A stretch of DNA of 42,013 bases, taken from the NCBI GenBank assembly GCA_009911175.1, contig QXWX01000061.1, forward strand, positions 1 through 42,013. Reading direction: 5' to 3'. Below, in pieces: positions 27,130 to 35,157 of this stretch (position 1 is the stretch's first letter; each line of letters begins with the position of its first letter). Below the pieces are notes generated by a model. That model did not search any database and had not been told where the DNA came from. It saw nothing but the letters and a program-made list of their open reading frames with translations. A program made the position numbers and the translations under genes. This stretch comes from Lachnospiraceae bacterium. GTDB taxonomy: Bacteria; Bacillota_A; Clostridia; Lachnospirales; Lachnospiraceae.

Positions 27130-27291
27130 ATGGAAGAAGGAAGAAGAAAAATACGGATATGCTTGATGAGCATTGTCCTGGCGGCAGTAGTGATCGGAAT
27201 TTTTTACTATTACTATAGTGACGCGGAGGCGGTTTCCAACGGCGCGGGGACGCTGATCAGAAGGCCGGGTGCAGAATATCATGCCTGCTAA
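27130..27291 (+). CDS. Small single-pass membrane protein, 53 aa
   Basis: ATG 27130 has AGGACAGG-type ribosome binding sequence upstream, and the frame runs 53 codons into the start of spoVAA, overlapping it. The product has a basic N-terminus (EEGRRKIR), one helix (residues ~9-29, CLMSIVLAAVVIGIFYYYY) and a short outer tail. It lies between sigF and spoVAA, a position expressed in sporulation. I do not recognise it; it may be a forespore membrane protein. Confidence 0.6.
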   Translation: MEEGRRKIRICLMSIVLAAVVIGIFYYYYSDAEAVSNGAGTLIRRPGAEYHAC

Positions 27292-27946
27292 TCAGGAAAC
27301 GGTCTATATCAAAGGAGAGCGGGATGTGGAGATCACGAAGACGGATGTCACGCTGGGAGACATCCTGACTCTGGAATGCAGCAACAAAGCTATGATCCCG
27401 AAGCTGAAGGTGCTCAAGATCCTGAAAATTCCGGATCAGGGGAAGCGCAGGTATGTGATATCCATATTGAAGATCATTGCCTGTATCCATGAAAAATATC
27501 CGGGTGTGGATATTCAGAATATGGGGGAGACAGACATTATTGTGACCTACGAGGATCAGAAAACCCCGGGTATGGCGGTGCACCTCATTAAGACGATATT
27601 TGTGGCGATGCTGACCTTTGCGGGCTCCGCGTTTGCGATCATGGCATTTAACAACGACGCGTCGGTTTCCGATCTGTTTTCCCAGATGTATGAATTTATC
27701 ATGGGTTCCGGATCGGATGGGTTTTCCATCATGGAGGTCAGCTATTCCGTGGGCATCACCATCGGGATCCTGGTATTTTTTAACCATTTCGGTAAGAAAA
27801 GATTTACTGTGGATCCTACGCCTTTGGAGGTGCAGATGCGGGTCTATGAAAATGATATCCAGACCACTCTGATCGAAAACGCATCAAGAAAGGGGGCGGA
27901 GCTGGATGTGGGTACGGCAGACCCTTCTGGGAATCATCGGTCTTAG
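27281..27946 (+). CDS. spoVAA: Stage V sporulation protein AA
   Basis: This 221-aa protein has an N-terminal soluble domain (~1-105, starting ..ETVYIKGERDVEI) and two membrane helices (~110-130 and ~155-180), as in SpoVAA. The SpoVA complex moves dipicolinic acid into the spore and releases it in germination. ATG 27281 overlaps the preceding small gene; a GTG four codons upstream is possible. spoVAB overlaps its end by 41 bp. Confidence 0.9.
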   Translation: MPANQETVYIKGERDVEITKTDVTLGDILTLECSNKAMIPKLKVLKILKIPDQGKRRYVISILKIIACIHEKYPGVDIQNMGETDIIVTYEDQKTPGMAVHLIKTIFVAMLTFAGSAFAIMAFNNDASVSDLFSQMYEFIMGSGSDGFSIMEVSYSVGITIGILVFFNHFGKKRFTVDPTPLEVQMRVYENDIQTTLIENASRKGAELDVGTADPSGNHRS

Positions 27947-28322
27947 CTCGGGAGTTGTTATTGCAGGGGGTCTGTTTGCCCTGATCGTGGAGCTGGGCGT
28001 GATCGCGGACTTTGCGGACCGGACTCATACGGCGGACAAGATCCTTCTCTATGAGGACTGCGCCGCTTTGGGAGGTGTGGCTGGAAACCTGATCTCGGTC
28101 TTCCGCCCCCAGATGGGCTACCTTGGGTTTCTGCTTCCGGTATTCGGGCTGCTGGCCGGAATCTTTGTAGGGTGCTGGGCTATGGCTCTTGCGGAGGTGC
28201 TGAATGTATTTCCCATCTTTATCCGAAGGCTGAAGATTGTGCGCTACAGCGTGGCTTTTATCCTCAGCATGGCCCTTGGGCGCGGGCTGGGGGCGTTTAT
28301 TTATTTGCTGAAACGCTGGTAG
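27906..28322 (+). CDS. spoVAB: Stage V sporulation protein AB
   Basis: This 138-aa membrane protein has about four helices and the SpoVAB pattern (GLSSGVVIAGGLFALI.. and ..VLNVFPIFIRR). ATG 27906 lies within the spoVAA end, so translation is coupled. It is the last gene of the rightward spoIIA-spoVA unit, because spoVAC faces the other way. Confidence 0.92.
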   Translation: MWVRQTLLGIIGLSSGVVIAGGLFALIVELGVIADFADRTHTADKILLYEDCAALGGVAGNLISVFRPQMGYLGFLLPVFGLLAGIFVGCWAMALAEVLNVFPIFIRRLKIVRYSVAFILSMALGRGLGAFIYLLKRW

Positions 28323-28422
28323 CCGCCGGCCGGGACAATTACGGACTGTATGTGTCATATGTCACTGCGCGGCAGATTTCGTCGGCTGTGAGTCTATCCG
28401 GTGTCCAGCATAAACGTTTCAA

Positions 28423-28456
28423 AAAGGGCAGGTATCCGGTCGGTTACCTGCTCTTT
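28423..28456. terminator. Stem-loop between spoVAB and spoVAC
   Basis: A 12-bp stem with one G-U pair (28423-28434 with 28445-28456, AAAGGGCAGGTA/TACCTGCTCTTT), followed by only three T on either side. Two further stems lie in this gap (28472-28482/28490-28500 and 28550-28565). It probably ends the converging transcripts. Confidence 0.55.
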
Positions 28457-28560
28457 GAATACCATCGTATGCAGAAAGGCTGCCAGTGACAGGCTTTCTG
28501 TATACCGCTGTATATGGAAAGTCTTCCGATGCCGGGCTCTCCATATACCTGTAAATATAT

Positions 28561-29019
28561 TTACATGATCCCCCAAAGCCAGTACAGGAAGCCCAGGACC
28601 CAGGTAGTAAAGATTCCGTACAGTATGACCGGGCCCGCAATGGTAAAGATCTTACATCCGATCCCGAATACCTGCCCTTCCTTTTTGTATTCGATGGCCG
28701 GGGCGGCAACGGAATTGGCGAATCCGGTAATGGGCACCAGCGCGCCGGCTCCTCCCCATTTCGCGATCTTCGGGTAGACATTCATTCCGGTCAGGATGAT
28801 GCTGAGAAGGATCAGCAGCAGAGACGTCCATCCGCTGCAGGCATCCTTGGAGAGCTCCCGGACCTTGCAGTAATTGTAGATGAGCTGCCCCGCGGTGCAG
28901 ATGATCCCTCCGGTGACAAATGCCTTTCCCATATTCAGCCAGATATTATGGACCGGAGTCTTTTGCTTTACATAAGCTTCGTATTGCTTTTCCTGCTTCA
29001 TTTTTTGTGTTTTATCCAT
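28561..29019 (-). CDS. spoVAC: Stage V sporulation protein AC (inverted)
   Basis: This 152-aa membrane protein has four helices and the SpoVAC/SpoVAEB family signature (KWGGAGALVPITGFANSVAAPAIEYKKEG). In SpoVA it forms a mechanosensitive-type channel for dipicolinic acid. GAGG lies before ATG 29019. It is on the minus strand while all other spo genes here are on the plus strand, so it is convergent with spoVAB and divergent from spoVAD and needs its own promoter. The start (MDKTQKMKQEKQYEAYV) and length are normal, so the gene seems intact. Confidence 0.94.
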   Translation of the reverse strand: MDKTQKMKQEKQYEAYVKQKTPVHNIWLNMGKAFVTGGIICTAGQLIYNYCKVRELSKDACSGWTSLLLILLSIILTGMNVYPKIAKWGGAGALVPITGFANSVAAPAIEYKKEGQVFGIGCKIFTIAGPVILYGIFTTWVLGFLYWLWGIM

Positions 29020-29184
29020 ATTCTTACCTCACAGATCATATGATTTTGCCTGCCAAAAGGGTTTCCGACTGAATGAGCAGGTCGAAAGCTCCCTGGAGCA
29101 TCCAACCGTACAGTTGGAAAGTGTTCCTCTCTCTTGCCGGCTGATTTATAGTATCTGGAAAATATAAGATCTTATTCAGAACCG

Positions 29185-29215
29185 TGAATAAAATCCCTCC
29201 GATCATCTTATACTA
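29185..29215 (+). promoter_or_regulatory. Sigma-G/sigma-F-type promoter before spoVAD
   Basis: TGAATA (29185-29190) and TATACTA (29209-29215) are 18 bp apart. The forespore consensus as known from Bacillus is TGNATA-N17/18-CATACTA, so only the first base of the -10 differs. It fits forespore expression of spoVAD-spoVAE once spoVAC was turned around. Confidence 0.6.
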
Positions 29216-29340
29216 TTTTTCAAAAATGAATCCGGTGAAAAGATTCGGGCAGTGCTGTGAGGCGGCAGACATTTATGCAGAAATGAAAACAGCCGGATCG
29301 GAAATGGGGAATTGGTTTGGGACAGGAATTGAAAACGAAA

Positions 29341-30354
29341 ATGAATCAGATCAAAGGAGCTCAGAGCATCAGCTTTGAAGTTTCTCCTTATATCATGAGC
29401 AGCGGTTCGGTTGTGGGAAGCAAGGAGTCAGAAGGACCTCTGGGAAAACTATTTGATGTGTCGAACCAGGACGACCTGTTCGGAGCAAAGACCTGGGAAG
29501 AGGCAGAAAGCAATATGCAGAAGGAGGCCTGTGTGCTTGCCCTTGGAAAGGCACACGTGAAGCCGGAGTCCGTCCGATTTTTATTCGGCGGGGATCTGCT
29601 CCGGCAGGGGATCGCCACATCCATGGGGGTCGAGTCTCTGCAGATTCCGCTGTTCGGGCTCTATGGCGCCTGCTCCACCTCCGGGGAAGCGCTGGCATTG
29701 AGCGCTATGAGTGTGGCTGCGGGCTATGGGGACTGTATGCTTGCCGTGACCTCCAGCCATTTCGGGAGTGCGGAAAAGGAATTTCGTTTTCCGTTGGGAT
29801 ACGCGAACCAGCGCCCGCTGTCGGCACACTGGACGGTGACAGGGAGCGGCGCGTTCCTGGTGGGGACGGAGAAGAGCCATGTGCGTATCTCCGGTGTGAC
29901 CGTGGGTAAGATCGTGGATTATGGCCTGAAGGATTCTCAGAATATGGGCGCCTGCATGGCTCCGGCCGCCATGGACACGATCGTCCAAAACCTGCAGGAT
30001 TTCGGAAGGACCGTGGAGGATTATGACAGGATCGTCACAGGGGACCTGGGGTATGTGGGACAGGATATCCTGTTCGACCTGGTACAGGAAAAAGGCTATG
30101 ACATCCGGGTCAAGCATATGGACTGCGGAATGGAGATCTTTGACCAGAAGACCCAGGACACCCACGCGGGAGGAAGCGGCTGCGGCTGCGCGGCTGTGAC
30201 ACTGGCCTCTTATATTCTGCCCAAGATCCGAAAGGGCGAATGGAAGCGGGTGCTTTTTGTGCCCACAGGCGCTCTGCTGTCAACAGTCAGCTTCAATGAA
30301 GGAGCCAGCGTTCCAGGGATTGCCCATGGGATCGTGCTGGAGCATGTGAACTGA
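29341..30354 (+). CDS. spoVAD: Stage V sporulation protein AD
   Basis: This 337-aa protein has a thiolase-like fold and binds dipicolinic acid in the SpoVA complex. Family signatures include SGSVVGSKESEGPLG near the start, GACSTSGEALAL and HAGGSGCGCAAV. I chose ATG 29341 because it places the first conserved motif (ISFEVSP..) where the family has it; a TTG at 29317 with GGGG upstream is an alternative. It follows the sigma-G-like promoter and precedes spoVAE by about 106 bp. Confidence 0.94.
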   Translation: MNQIKGAQSISFEVSPYIMSSGSVVGSKESEGPLGKLFDVSNQDDLFGAKTWEEAESNMQKEACVLALGKAHVKPESVRFLFGGDLLRQGIATSMGVESLQIPLFGLYGACSTSGEALALSAMSVAAGYGDCMLAVTSSHFGSAEKEFRFPLGYANQRPLSAHWTVTGSGAFLVGTEKSHVRISGVTVGKIVDYGLKDSQNMGACMAPAAMDTIVQNLQDFGRTVEDYDRIVTGDLGYVGQDILFDLVQEKGYDIRVKHMDCGMEIFDQKTQDTHAGGSGCGCAAVTLASYILPKIRKGEWKRVLFVPTGALLSTVSFNEGASVPGIAHGIVLEHVN

Positions 30355-30460
30355 TCCGGACGCTGCTCCACAGTGGATAGAATGCAGAGAATGTGTTTCG
30401 CTTCGGAGAATGACGGAGTGATCGATTCTCCGATATATGACATCGAAGGAGGAAAAGAAT

Positions 30461-30817
30461 GTGGATTATGTAAAAGCATTTTTGATCGGAGGACTGATCT
30501 GTGCGCTGGTGCAGATCTTACTGGACCGAACGAAGCTGATGCCGGGGCGGGTCATGGTGTTGCTGGTATGCAGCGGCGCGGTTCTTGGCTTCTGTAATAT
30601 TTACAAGCCGTTTCAGGATTTTGCCGGGGCCGGGGCGAGCGTCCCTCTGCTGGGCTTTGGCAACGTACTGTGGCAGGGAGTGAAGGAGGCTGTGGATAAA
30701 AGCGGCTTTCTGGGAATCTTCCAGGGGGGCTTCAAGGCAAGCGCGGTAGGGATATCCGCGGCGCTTGTGTTCGGATATCTGGCGTCCGTGACCTTTGAGC
30801 CCAGGATGAAAAAATAA
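30461..30817 (+). CDS. spoVAE: Stage V sporulation protein AE
   Basis: This 118-aa membrane protein begins MDYVKAFLIGGLICALVQI, the standard SpoVAE start, and has the family core GAGASVPLLGFG. The start is GTG 30461 with GGAGG just upstream; an upstream ATG at 30437 would add eight residues not seen in the family. It completes the SpoVA set (AA, AB, AC, AD, AE) in this window. Confidence 0.93.
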   Translation: MDYVKAFLIGGLICALVQILLDRTKLMPGRVMVLLVCSGAVLGFCNIYKPFQDFAGAGASVPLLGFGNVLWQGVKEAVDKSGFLGIFQGGFKASAVGISAALVFGYLASVTFEPRMKK

Positions 30818-30883
30818 AAGGAATCAGTTTTATTATGGGTGAAAATGGAAGTTCCTGTTGCTTTTTACCGGGGATAATGTTAT

Positions 30884-31039
30884 GTTGTTCGTGTAGCGTT
30901 TTTTATTCAATAGGAAACTTCTCCCAATTTTCCTTTCGAATAAAAACCCTTCGGGGGATGCGCACTACGCGCATAAGGAAAATGGCTGCTGCCGCAGCCG
31001 CGCTTCAGCGCGTGTGTGCGTCAAGACGCACACTTTTTT
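30884..31039 (+). repeat. Structured intergenic element of chained stem-loops
   Basis: The gap between spoVAE and the Na/Pi symporter gene holds TTTTATTC/GAATAAAA arms (30901-30908, 30938-30945), then CCCTTCGGGG, ATGCGC..GCGCAT, GGCTGC..GCAGCC and GCGCTTCAGCGC hairpins, and finally a terminator. The segment from 30901 shares 19 of 21 bases with 34880-34900, and 30884-30901 matches 5607-5624, so parts of it are dispersed repeats. Confidence 0.65.
31014..31039 (+). terminator. Terminator immediately before the Na/Pi symporter gene
   Basis: GTGTGCGTC (31014-31022) and GACGCACAC (31025-31033) form a 9-bp perfect stem with a 2-base loop and six T. It lies only 19 bp before ATG 31059, so it is either the end of the spoVA transcript or an attenuator in the symporter leader. 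Confidence 0.75.
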
Positions 31040-31058
31040 ACTAGGGAGGAAAAAGCAT

Positions 31059-32693
31059 ATGGATTATGTAAACATTATCATTCCCTTTATCGGGGGACTT
31101 GGCATGTTCATTTACGGCATGCAGATCATGGCGCAGGGACTGGAAAATGCTGCCGGCAATAAAATGAAAACGATGCTGGAGGCTTTGACGAGAAATAAAT
31201 TTTTCGGCGTGCTTTTAGGCGCATTGATCACGGCGGTGATCCAGAGCTCTTCCGCAACCACGGTCATGGTGGTAGGCTTTGTCAACGCGGGGATTATGAG
31301 CCTGAATCAGGCGATGGGCGTTATCATGGGCGCCAATATCGGTACAACGGTAACTGGATGGCTGGTATCCAGTGTGGAGTGGGCCAAGTTCTTAAGTCCC
31401 GGCAACCTGGCTCCGGTGGCGATCATGCTGGGCGTGATCGTGATGCTGACGGGAACAAGGCGTTCCACCAAGGACATTTCCAGTATTATTATTGGCTTCG
31501 GACTTCTTTTCGTAGGAATCACGACCATGTCGGCCTCCGTCGCGCCGCTGCAGGATTCGGAAGGCTTCCGCAATCTGTTCATTACCCTGGGGCACAATCC
31601 GTTCCTTGGTATTATCGCCGGCGCGGTGGTGACTGCGGTGATCCAGAGTTCCTCCGCGTCCGTGGGTATCCTGCAGAGCCTTTCCGCCGCAGGGCTGGTT
31701 CCCTTTAACGCGGCGGTGTATATCATCATGGGCCAGAACATCGGTACCTGCGTGACCGCCATCATGTCCAGTATCGGTGCAAAGAAGACGGCGAAGACGG
31801 CGGCTGTGATGCATCTTCTGTTCAATATCATCGGTACGGTGCTGTTCAGTATCGTAGCCATTGTGCTGTTCAAAGTGGTATTCCCGGCAGCGGGTACCGG
31901 CATGATCACGCAGACAGAGATCAGTACGGTGCATACGATCTTCAATATCGGTACGACAGTCCTCCTGTTCCCGGTATCCGACCTGATCATCAAGCTGGCG
32001 AAGAAGCTGGAAAGAGAGGATGACAAGGACAACGATGAGAGCAAGGTACTTCTCGACGAACGTATGCTGGAGACGCCGGGGATCGCTCTGCAGTCTGTAG
32101 TCAGCGAGATCGCCAGAATGGGAAATATTGTGGCAAGAACCGCGGACCGGGCGGAAGAGGTCATGTTCTCGAAGGACGAGAGGCAGATCCGCAAGATCCG
32201 GGAGGAAGAAGAGACGGTGGACGGCCTGTGCAGCGGGATTACGGGGTATGTGGTCCGGTTAAGCTCCCTGTCGCTGAATGAGAAGGAGCACCAGCATGTG
32301 GCAAGCCTTCTGCAGATCTTATCGGATATGGAACGGATCAGTGACTACTGTGAAAATATTTCCGAATTTGCCGAGACATTGTCTGACCGGAAGGCAGAAT
32401 TTTCCGAAAAAGGCACTGCGGAATTGCGGGAGATGACTCGCGTCTGCCTGGACAGCTATCGGTACGCGGCAGAGGCATTTGCGGAAAACGATAAGGAAAA
32501 GGCATTGAAGGTCATTGAGAAGGAGAGCCAGGCGGATGACCTGGAGATCCAGCTCCGTTCGGCGCATATGAAGCGGCTGGCAAACAATCAGTGCAACACG
32601 GACGCGGGCATTGTGTATCTGGATGCGCTGGTGTGTATGGAACGTATCTCCGACCACTCCAGGAATATTGCGGAGGAGATCCTGATGCGGTAA
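31059..32693 (+). CDS. Na/Pi cotransporter family protein with PhoU-like domain
   Basis: This 544-aa protein has a Na/Pi-cotransporter (PF02690-type) membrane part with two inverted repeats, each carrying the hallmark QSSSA: residues 62-66 and 196-200. A C-terminal helical PhoU-like domain covers ~345-540. It would import phosphate with Na+, and the PhoU part could report phosphate status. ATG 31059 has GGGAGG upstream; the frame extends to 31014, but that part is the terminator. A response regulator and kinase follow after 17 bp and 8 bp, so the three genes form an operon. Confidence 0.93.
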   Translation: MDYVNIIIPFIGGLGMFIYGMQIMAQGLENAAGNKMKTMLEALTRNKFFGVLLGALITAVIQSSSATTVMVVGFVNAGIMSLNQAMGVIMGANIGTTVTGWLVSSVEWAKFLSPGNLAPVAIMLGVIVMLTGTRRSTKDISSIIIGFGLLFVGITTMSASVAPLQDSEGFRNLFITLGHNPFLGIIAGAVVTAVIQSSSASVGILQSLSAAGLVPFNAAVYIIMGQNIGTCVTAIMSSIGAKKTAKTAAVMHLLFNIIGTVLFSIVAIVLFKVVFPAAGTGMITQTEISTVHTIFNIGTTVLLFPVSDLIIKLAKKLEREDDKDNDESKVLLDERMLETPGIALQSVVSEIARMGNIVARTADRAEEVMFSKDERQIRKIREEEETVDGLCSGITGYVVRLSSLSLNEKEHQHVASLLQILSDMERISDYCENISEFAETLSDRKAEFSEKGTAELREMTRVCLDSYRYAAEAFAENDKEKALKVIEKESQADDLEIQLRSAHMKRLANNQCNTDAGIVYLDALVCMERISDHSRNIAEEILMR

Positions 32694-32710
32694 AAAAGCA
32701 GGGTGAATTT

Positions 32711-33385
32711 ATGAGATTACTGTTTGCGGAAGATGAGGTGAGTATGTCCGAGGCTGTCTCGGATATACTCACCTATCATCATTATATGGTAGATGCGGTA
32801 TATGACGGGGAAGCGGCTCTGGATTATGCCAGAATGGAAGCGTATGACGGCATCATCCTGGATATCATGATGCCGAAGAAGAGCGGGTTCGAGGTGCTGG
32901 AACAGCTGCGGAAGGAGGGATGTCGGACGCCGATCCTCCTTCTCACCGCCAGAGGGGAGGTGGAGGACCGGATCCGGGGACTGGATCTGGGGGCGGATGA
33001 TTACCTGCCCAAGCCCTTTTCCATGGATGAGCTGCTGGCGCGGGTGCGTGCCATGCTTCGGCGAAGGGAAACTTTTGTGCCGGATATTCTGACCTGCGGG
33101 GACATCTCTCTGAACCTGCAGAGCTATGAACTGAGCGGAAATGGCAGATCTTTCGTGCTGCCCAAGCTGGAATACCGCATGATGGAAGTGCTGATGCAGA
33201 ATCAGAAGCGTTATCTTTCATCGGAAGACCTCCTTGTGAAGGTATGGGGCTACGATACGGAAGCGGAGGTAGGGACAGTGTGGGTGTACATATCCTATTT
33301 GCGGAAACGGCTGGCGGCTCTGAGCGACCAGGTGGAGATCAAGGTGAAGCGGAATATCGGGTATATGCTGGAAACAGTGGATTGA
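32711..33385 (+). CDS. OmpR/PhoB family response regulator
   Basis: This 224-aa regulator has receiver residues Asp8, phospho-acceptor Asp51 (ILDIMMPKKSG), Thr79 (LLTARGE) and Lys101 (PKPFSMDEL). A winged-helix domain follows (~130-222; LPKLEYRMMEVL..VWVYISYLRKRL). ATG 32711 has AGGGTGA upstream. It lies between the Na/Pi symporter and a kinase, and an 11-bp direct repeat of OmpR type stands before the polyphosphate polymerase gene downstream, a likely target. Confidence 0.95.
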   Translation: MRLLFAEDEVSMSEAVSDILTYHHYMVDAVYDGEAALDYARMEAYDGIILDIMMPKKSGFEVLEQLRKEGCRTPILLLTARGEVEDRIRGLDLGADDYLPKPFSMDELLARVRAMLRRRETFVPDILTCGDISLNLQSYELSGNGRSFVLPKLEYRMMEVLMQNQKRYLSSEDLLVKVWGYDTEAEVGTVWVYISYLRKRLAALSDQVEIKVKRNIGYMLETVD

Positions 33386-33393
33386 GGTGAGCG

Positions 33394-34641
33394 ATGCAGA
33401 AAACACTTCAGAAAAAGTTTGTGATCACGGCAATGGCAGCAATATCGGTATTGCTGCTGATTTTGCTCGGCGCTATCAACGGATTGAATTTTTGGCAGAC
33501 GGACCGCTTGCTGGAGACGCTGACCCGGCAGGCGGCAGCGGCTCCCAGGTCGGAGCCGGGAATGCTTCCGTTTCCGGACATGTCGGGGAAAAGAGAGCCG
33601 GGAGACTTTTTCAGCCCGCCGGTTACGGAAGACCACGCCATGTCAGCCAGGTATTTTTGTGTGTGGTTTGACCGGGAAGGGAGCGTTGCCCGAACCGATA
33701 TCGGACGGATTTCGTCTGTATCCGGAGAGGAAGCAAAGGAGTACGCAGAGAAGATCTATGAGCAGGGAAAAGAATCCGGCAGACTGAACCGTTTTGAATA
33801 CAGACGGATGCCTGCCCGGGACAGACAGGGAGAGCTCCTGCTGTTTTTGGATACATCCGCGCAGCGGTATGCTCTGCTTCTGGTGCTGGCTCTTTCGGCG
33901 GGAATCGGTATATTGTGCTGGTTTGGTATGCTTCTGCTGGTGATCCTGCTGTCAAATAAGGCCATCCTGCCGATCGCGAGGAACCTGGAAAAGCAGAAGC
34001 AGTTTGTCACGGATGCGGGCCATGAAATCAAAACACCGCTGGCAATCATTATGGCCAATACGGAGGCTATGGAGCTTTGCGGCGGGGAAACCAAATGGAG
34101 CCGGAACATCAAGGCGCAGACCGCGCGTCTTGGTGGTCTGATGCAGAATCTGCTGGTGCTTGCCAGGCTGGATGAAGGTGTGGGGGAGCTTCCGGCATCT
34201 GATTTTTCCATGAGCCGCCTTCTGGAGGAGGCGCTTCCAACCTTTTGTGAGTCGGCAGCCTTGAAGAATGTGATGATCGAAGCGAAGATCGGCCAGGGCA
34301 TAGAGCTTCACAGCAACAGGGAGAATCTGCTGAGGCTGGTGTCTATCCTGCTGGACAATGCGGTAAAATATGTACCGAAGGGCGGGGAGATTGCCGTCAC
34401 ATTAAAAAGGCAGGGAAGAGAAACGCTGCTGCAGGTGGAGAATGACTGTGAGGAGCTGCCGGTGGATGAACCGAAGAAGCTGTTTGACCGGTTTTACCGG
34501 GGGGACAGCGCCCGGACACAGAAAAGCGGGGGATACGGGATCGGGCTTTCCGCGGCGCAGGCGATCGTGGAGAATTGTAAAGGAGAGATCCGCGCGGAAT
34601 ACCGGGGAGATTCCAGAATTGTATTTACGGTCCGGATCTAA
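33394..34641 (+). CDS. Sensor histidine kinase
   Basis: This 415-aa kinase has helix 1 (~8-30), an extracellular part of ~125 residues (~35-155), helix 2 (~160-185) and then directly the dimerisation domain, with His in DAGHEIKTPLA. No HAMP or PAS domain is obvious. The ATPase part has LLDNAVKYVPKG (N box) and GYGIGLSAAQ. It starts 8 bp after the regulator. The signal is unknown; its place between a phosphate symporter and a polyphosphate gene set suggests phosphate or envelope state. Confidence 0.93.
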   Translation: MQKTLQKKFVITAMAAISVLLLILLGAINGLNFWQTDRLLETLTRQAAAAPRSEPGMLPFPDMSGKREPGDFFSPPVTEDHAMSARYFCVWFDREGSVARTDIGRISSVSGEEAKEYAEKIYEQGKESGRLNRFEYRRMPARDRQGELLLFLDTSAQRYALLLVLALSAGIGILCWFGMLLLVILLSNKAILPIARNLEKQKQFVTDAGHEIKTPLAIIMANTEAMELCGGETKWSRNIKAQTARLGGLMQNLLVLARLDEGVGELPASDFSMSRLLEEALPTFCESAALKNVMIEAKIGQGIELHSNRENLLRLVSILLDNAVKYVPKGGEIAVTLKRQGRETLLQVENDCEELPVDEPKKLFDRFYRGDSARTQKSGGYGIGLSAAQAIVENCKGEIRAEYRGDSRIVFTVRI

Positions 34642-34660
34642 TGCGGAAAAAGATGTGGTG

Positions 34661-34801
34661 ATGGAGCCTTTTGTCAATATGGGCGGCCAGGTTAAGGTAT
34701 GGCGTCCGCTGTGCGGCGAGATCACGGAAGAGCGGCTGGATCAGGATGCAGAGGATGCGGTACGTTTTCAGAGATATATGCTGGACGGAAGGATGGATTG
34801 A
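34661..34801 (+). CDS. Possible small protein or gene remnant, 46 aa
   Basis: An open frame runs from ATG 34661 to TGA 34799-34801, giving an acidic product (..KVWRPLCGEITEERLDQ..). The ribosome site is weak (GATGTGGTG). I do not recognise it. It could be a short gene behind the kinase or chance. Confidence 0.25.
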   Translation: MEPFVNMGGQVKVWRPLCGEITEERLDQDAEDAVRFQRYMLDGRMD

Positions 34802-34879
34802 CGGGGAATATTTTGAAAATATGCAGAAAAAACAGGAATAGGTGGGATGTCCCCTGGTACGATGTGGTATCAGGGGATA

Positions 34880-35104
34880 TTTTATTCAATAGAAAATTTC
34901 CAGCTGTGCGGTTGGAGATGCTCCAAGGAGCATCCAACCCACTTATCCATTCGCAAAAATCGTGCTGACGCACTCTTACGTCTGCTAACGCAGCCGCTTT
35001 TTGCTCATTAATAAGTGGGTTGCTGATTCGATAGAGCATTTTCATTGCAATAAATTGCATGAAAATGCTCTATCGAATCGCAACCGCACAGCTGGAAAAA
35101 TTTT
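34880..35104. repeat. Composite palindromic element with 18-bp terminal inverted repeats
   Basis: Outer arms TTTCCAGCTGTGCGGTTG (34897-34914) and its exact complement (35081-35098) enclose three more structures. The first is a 13-bp hairpin with a 2-base bulge (34910-34939). The second is a 12-bp pair CAACCCACTTAT/ATAAGTGGGTTG (34935-34946, 35011-35022). The third is a 26-bp hairpin with one bulged T and a 2-base loop (35025-35079). The left end, 34880-34900, also occurs at 30901. Outer and inner arms can pair alternatively. It has no open frame of note. A MITE-like or structured RNA element. Confidence 0.75.
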
Positions 35105-35157
35105 GACATCCAAGCCTGCGGAAAAGCAGCTGACATCAGATCATGCTATATCTGTAG

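Noticed and set aside
28323..29340. Invertible switch around spoVAC
   Set aside because: No matching long inverted repeats found on the two sides and no recombinase gene in the window.
31392..31934. Antisense ORFs in the Na/Pi symporter gene
   Set aside because: The plus frame carries the diagnostic QSSSA motifs; the reverse frames show only low-complexity His/Arg stretches.
32591..32710. Longer N-terminus for the response regulator (ORF from 32591)
   Set aside because: It lies inside the symporter gene; ATG 32711 has a ribosome site and starts the receiver domain normally.
34880..35104. Composite palindrome as an integron attC site or phage attachment site
   Set aside because: No integrase or cassette genes nearby, and the core triplets expected of attC are not seen.
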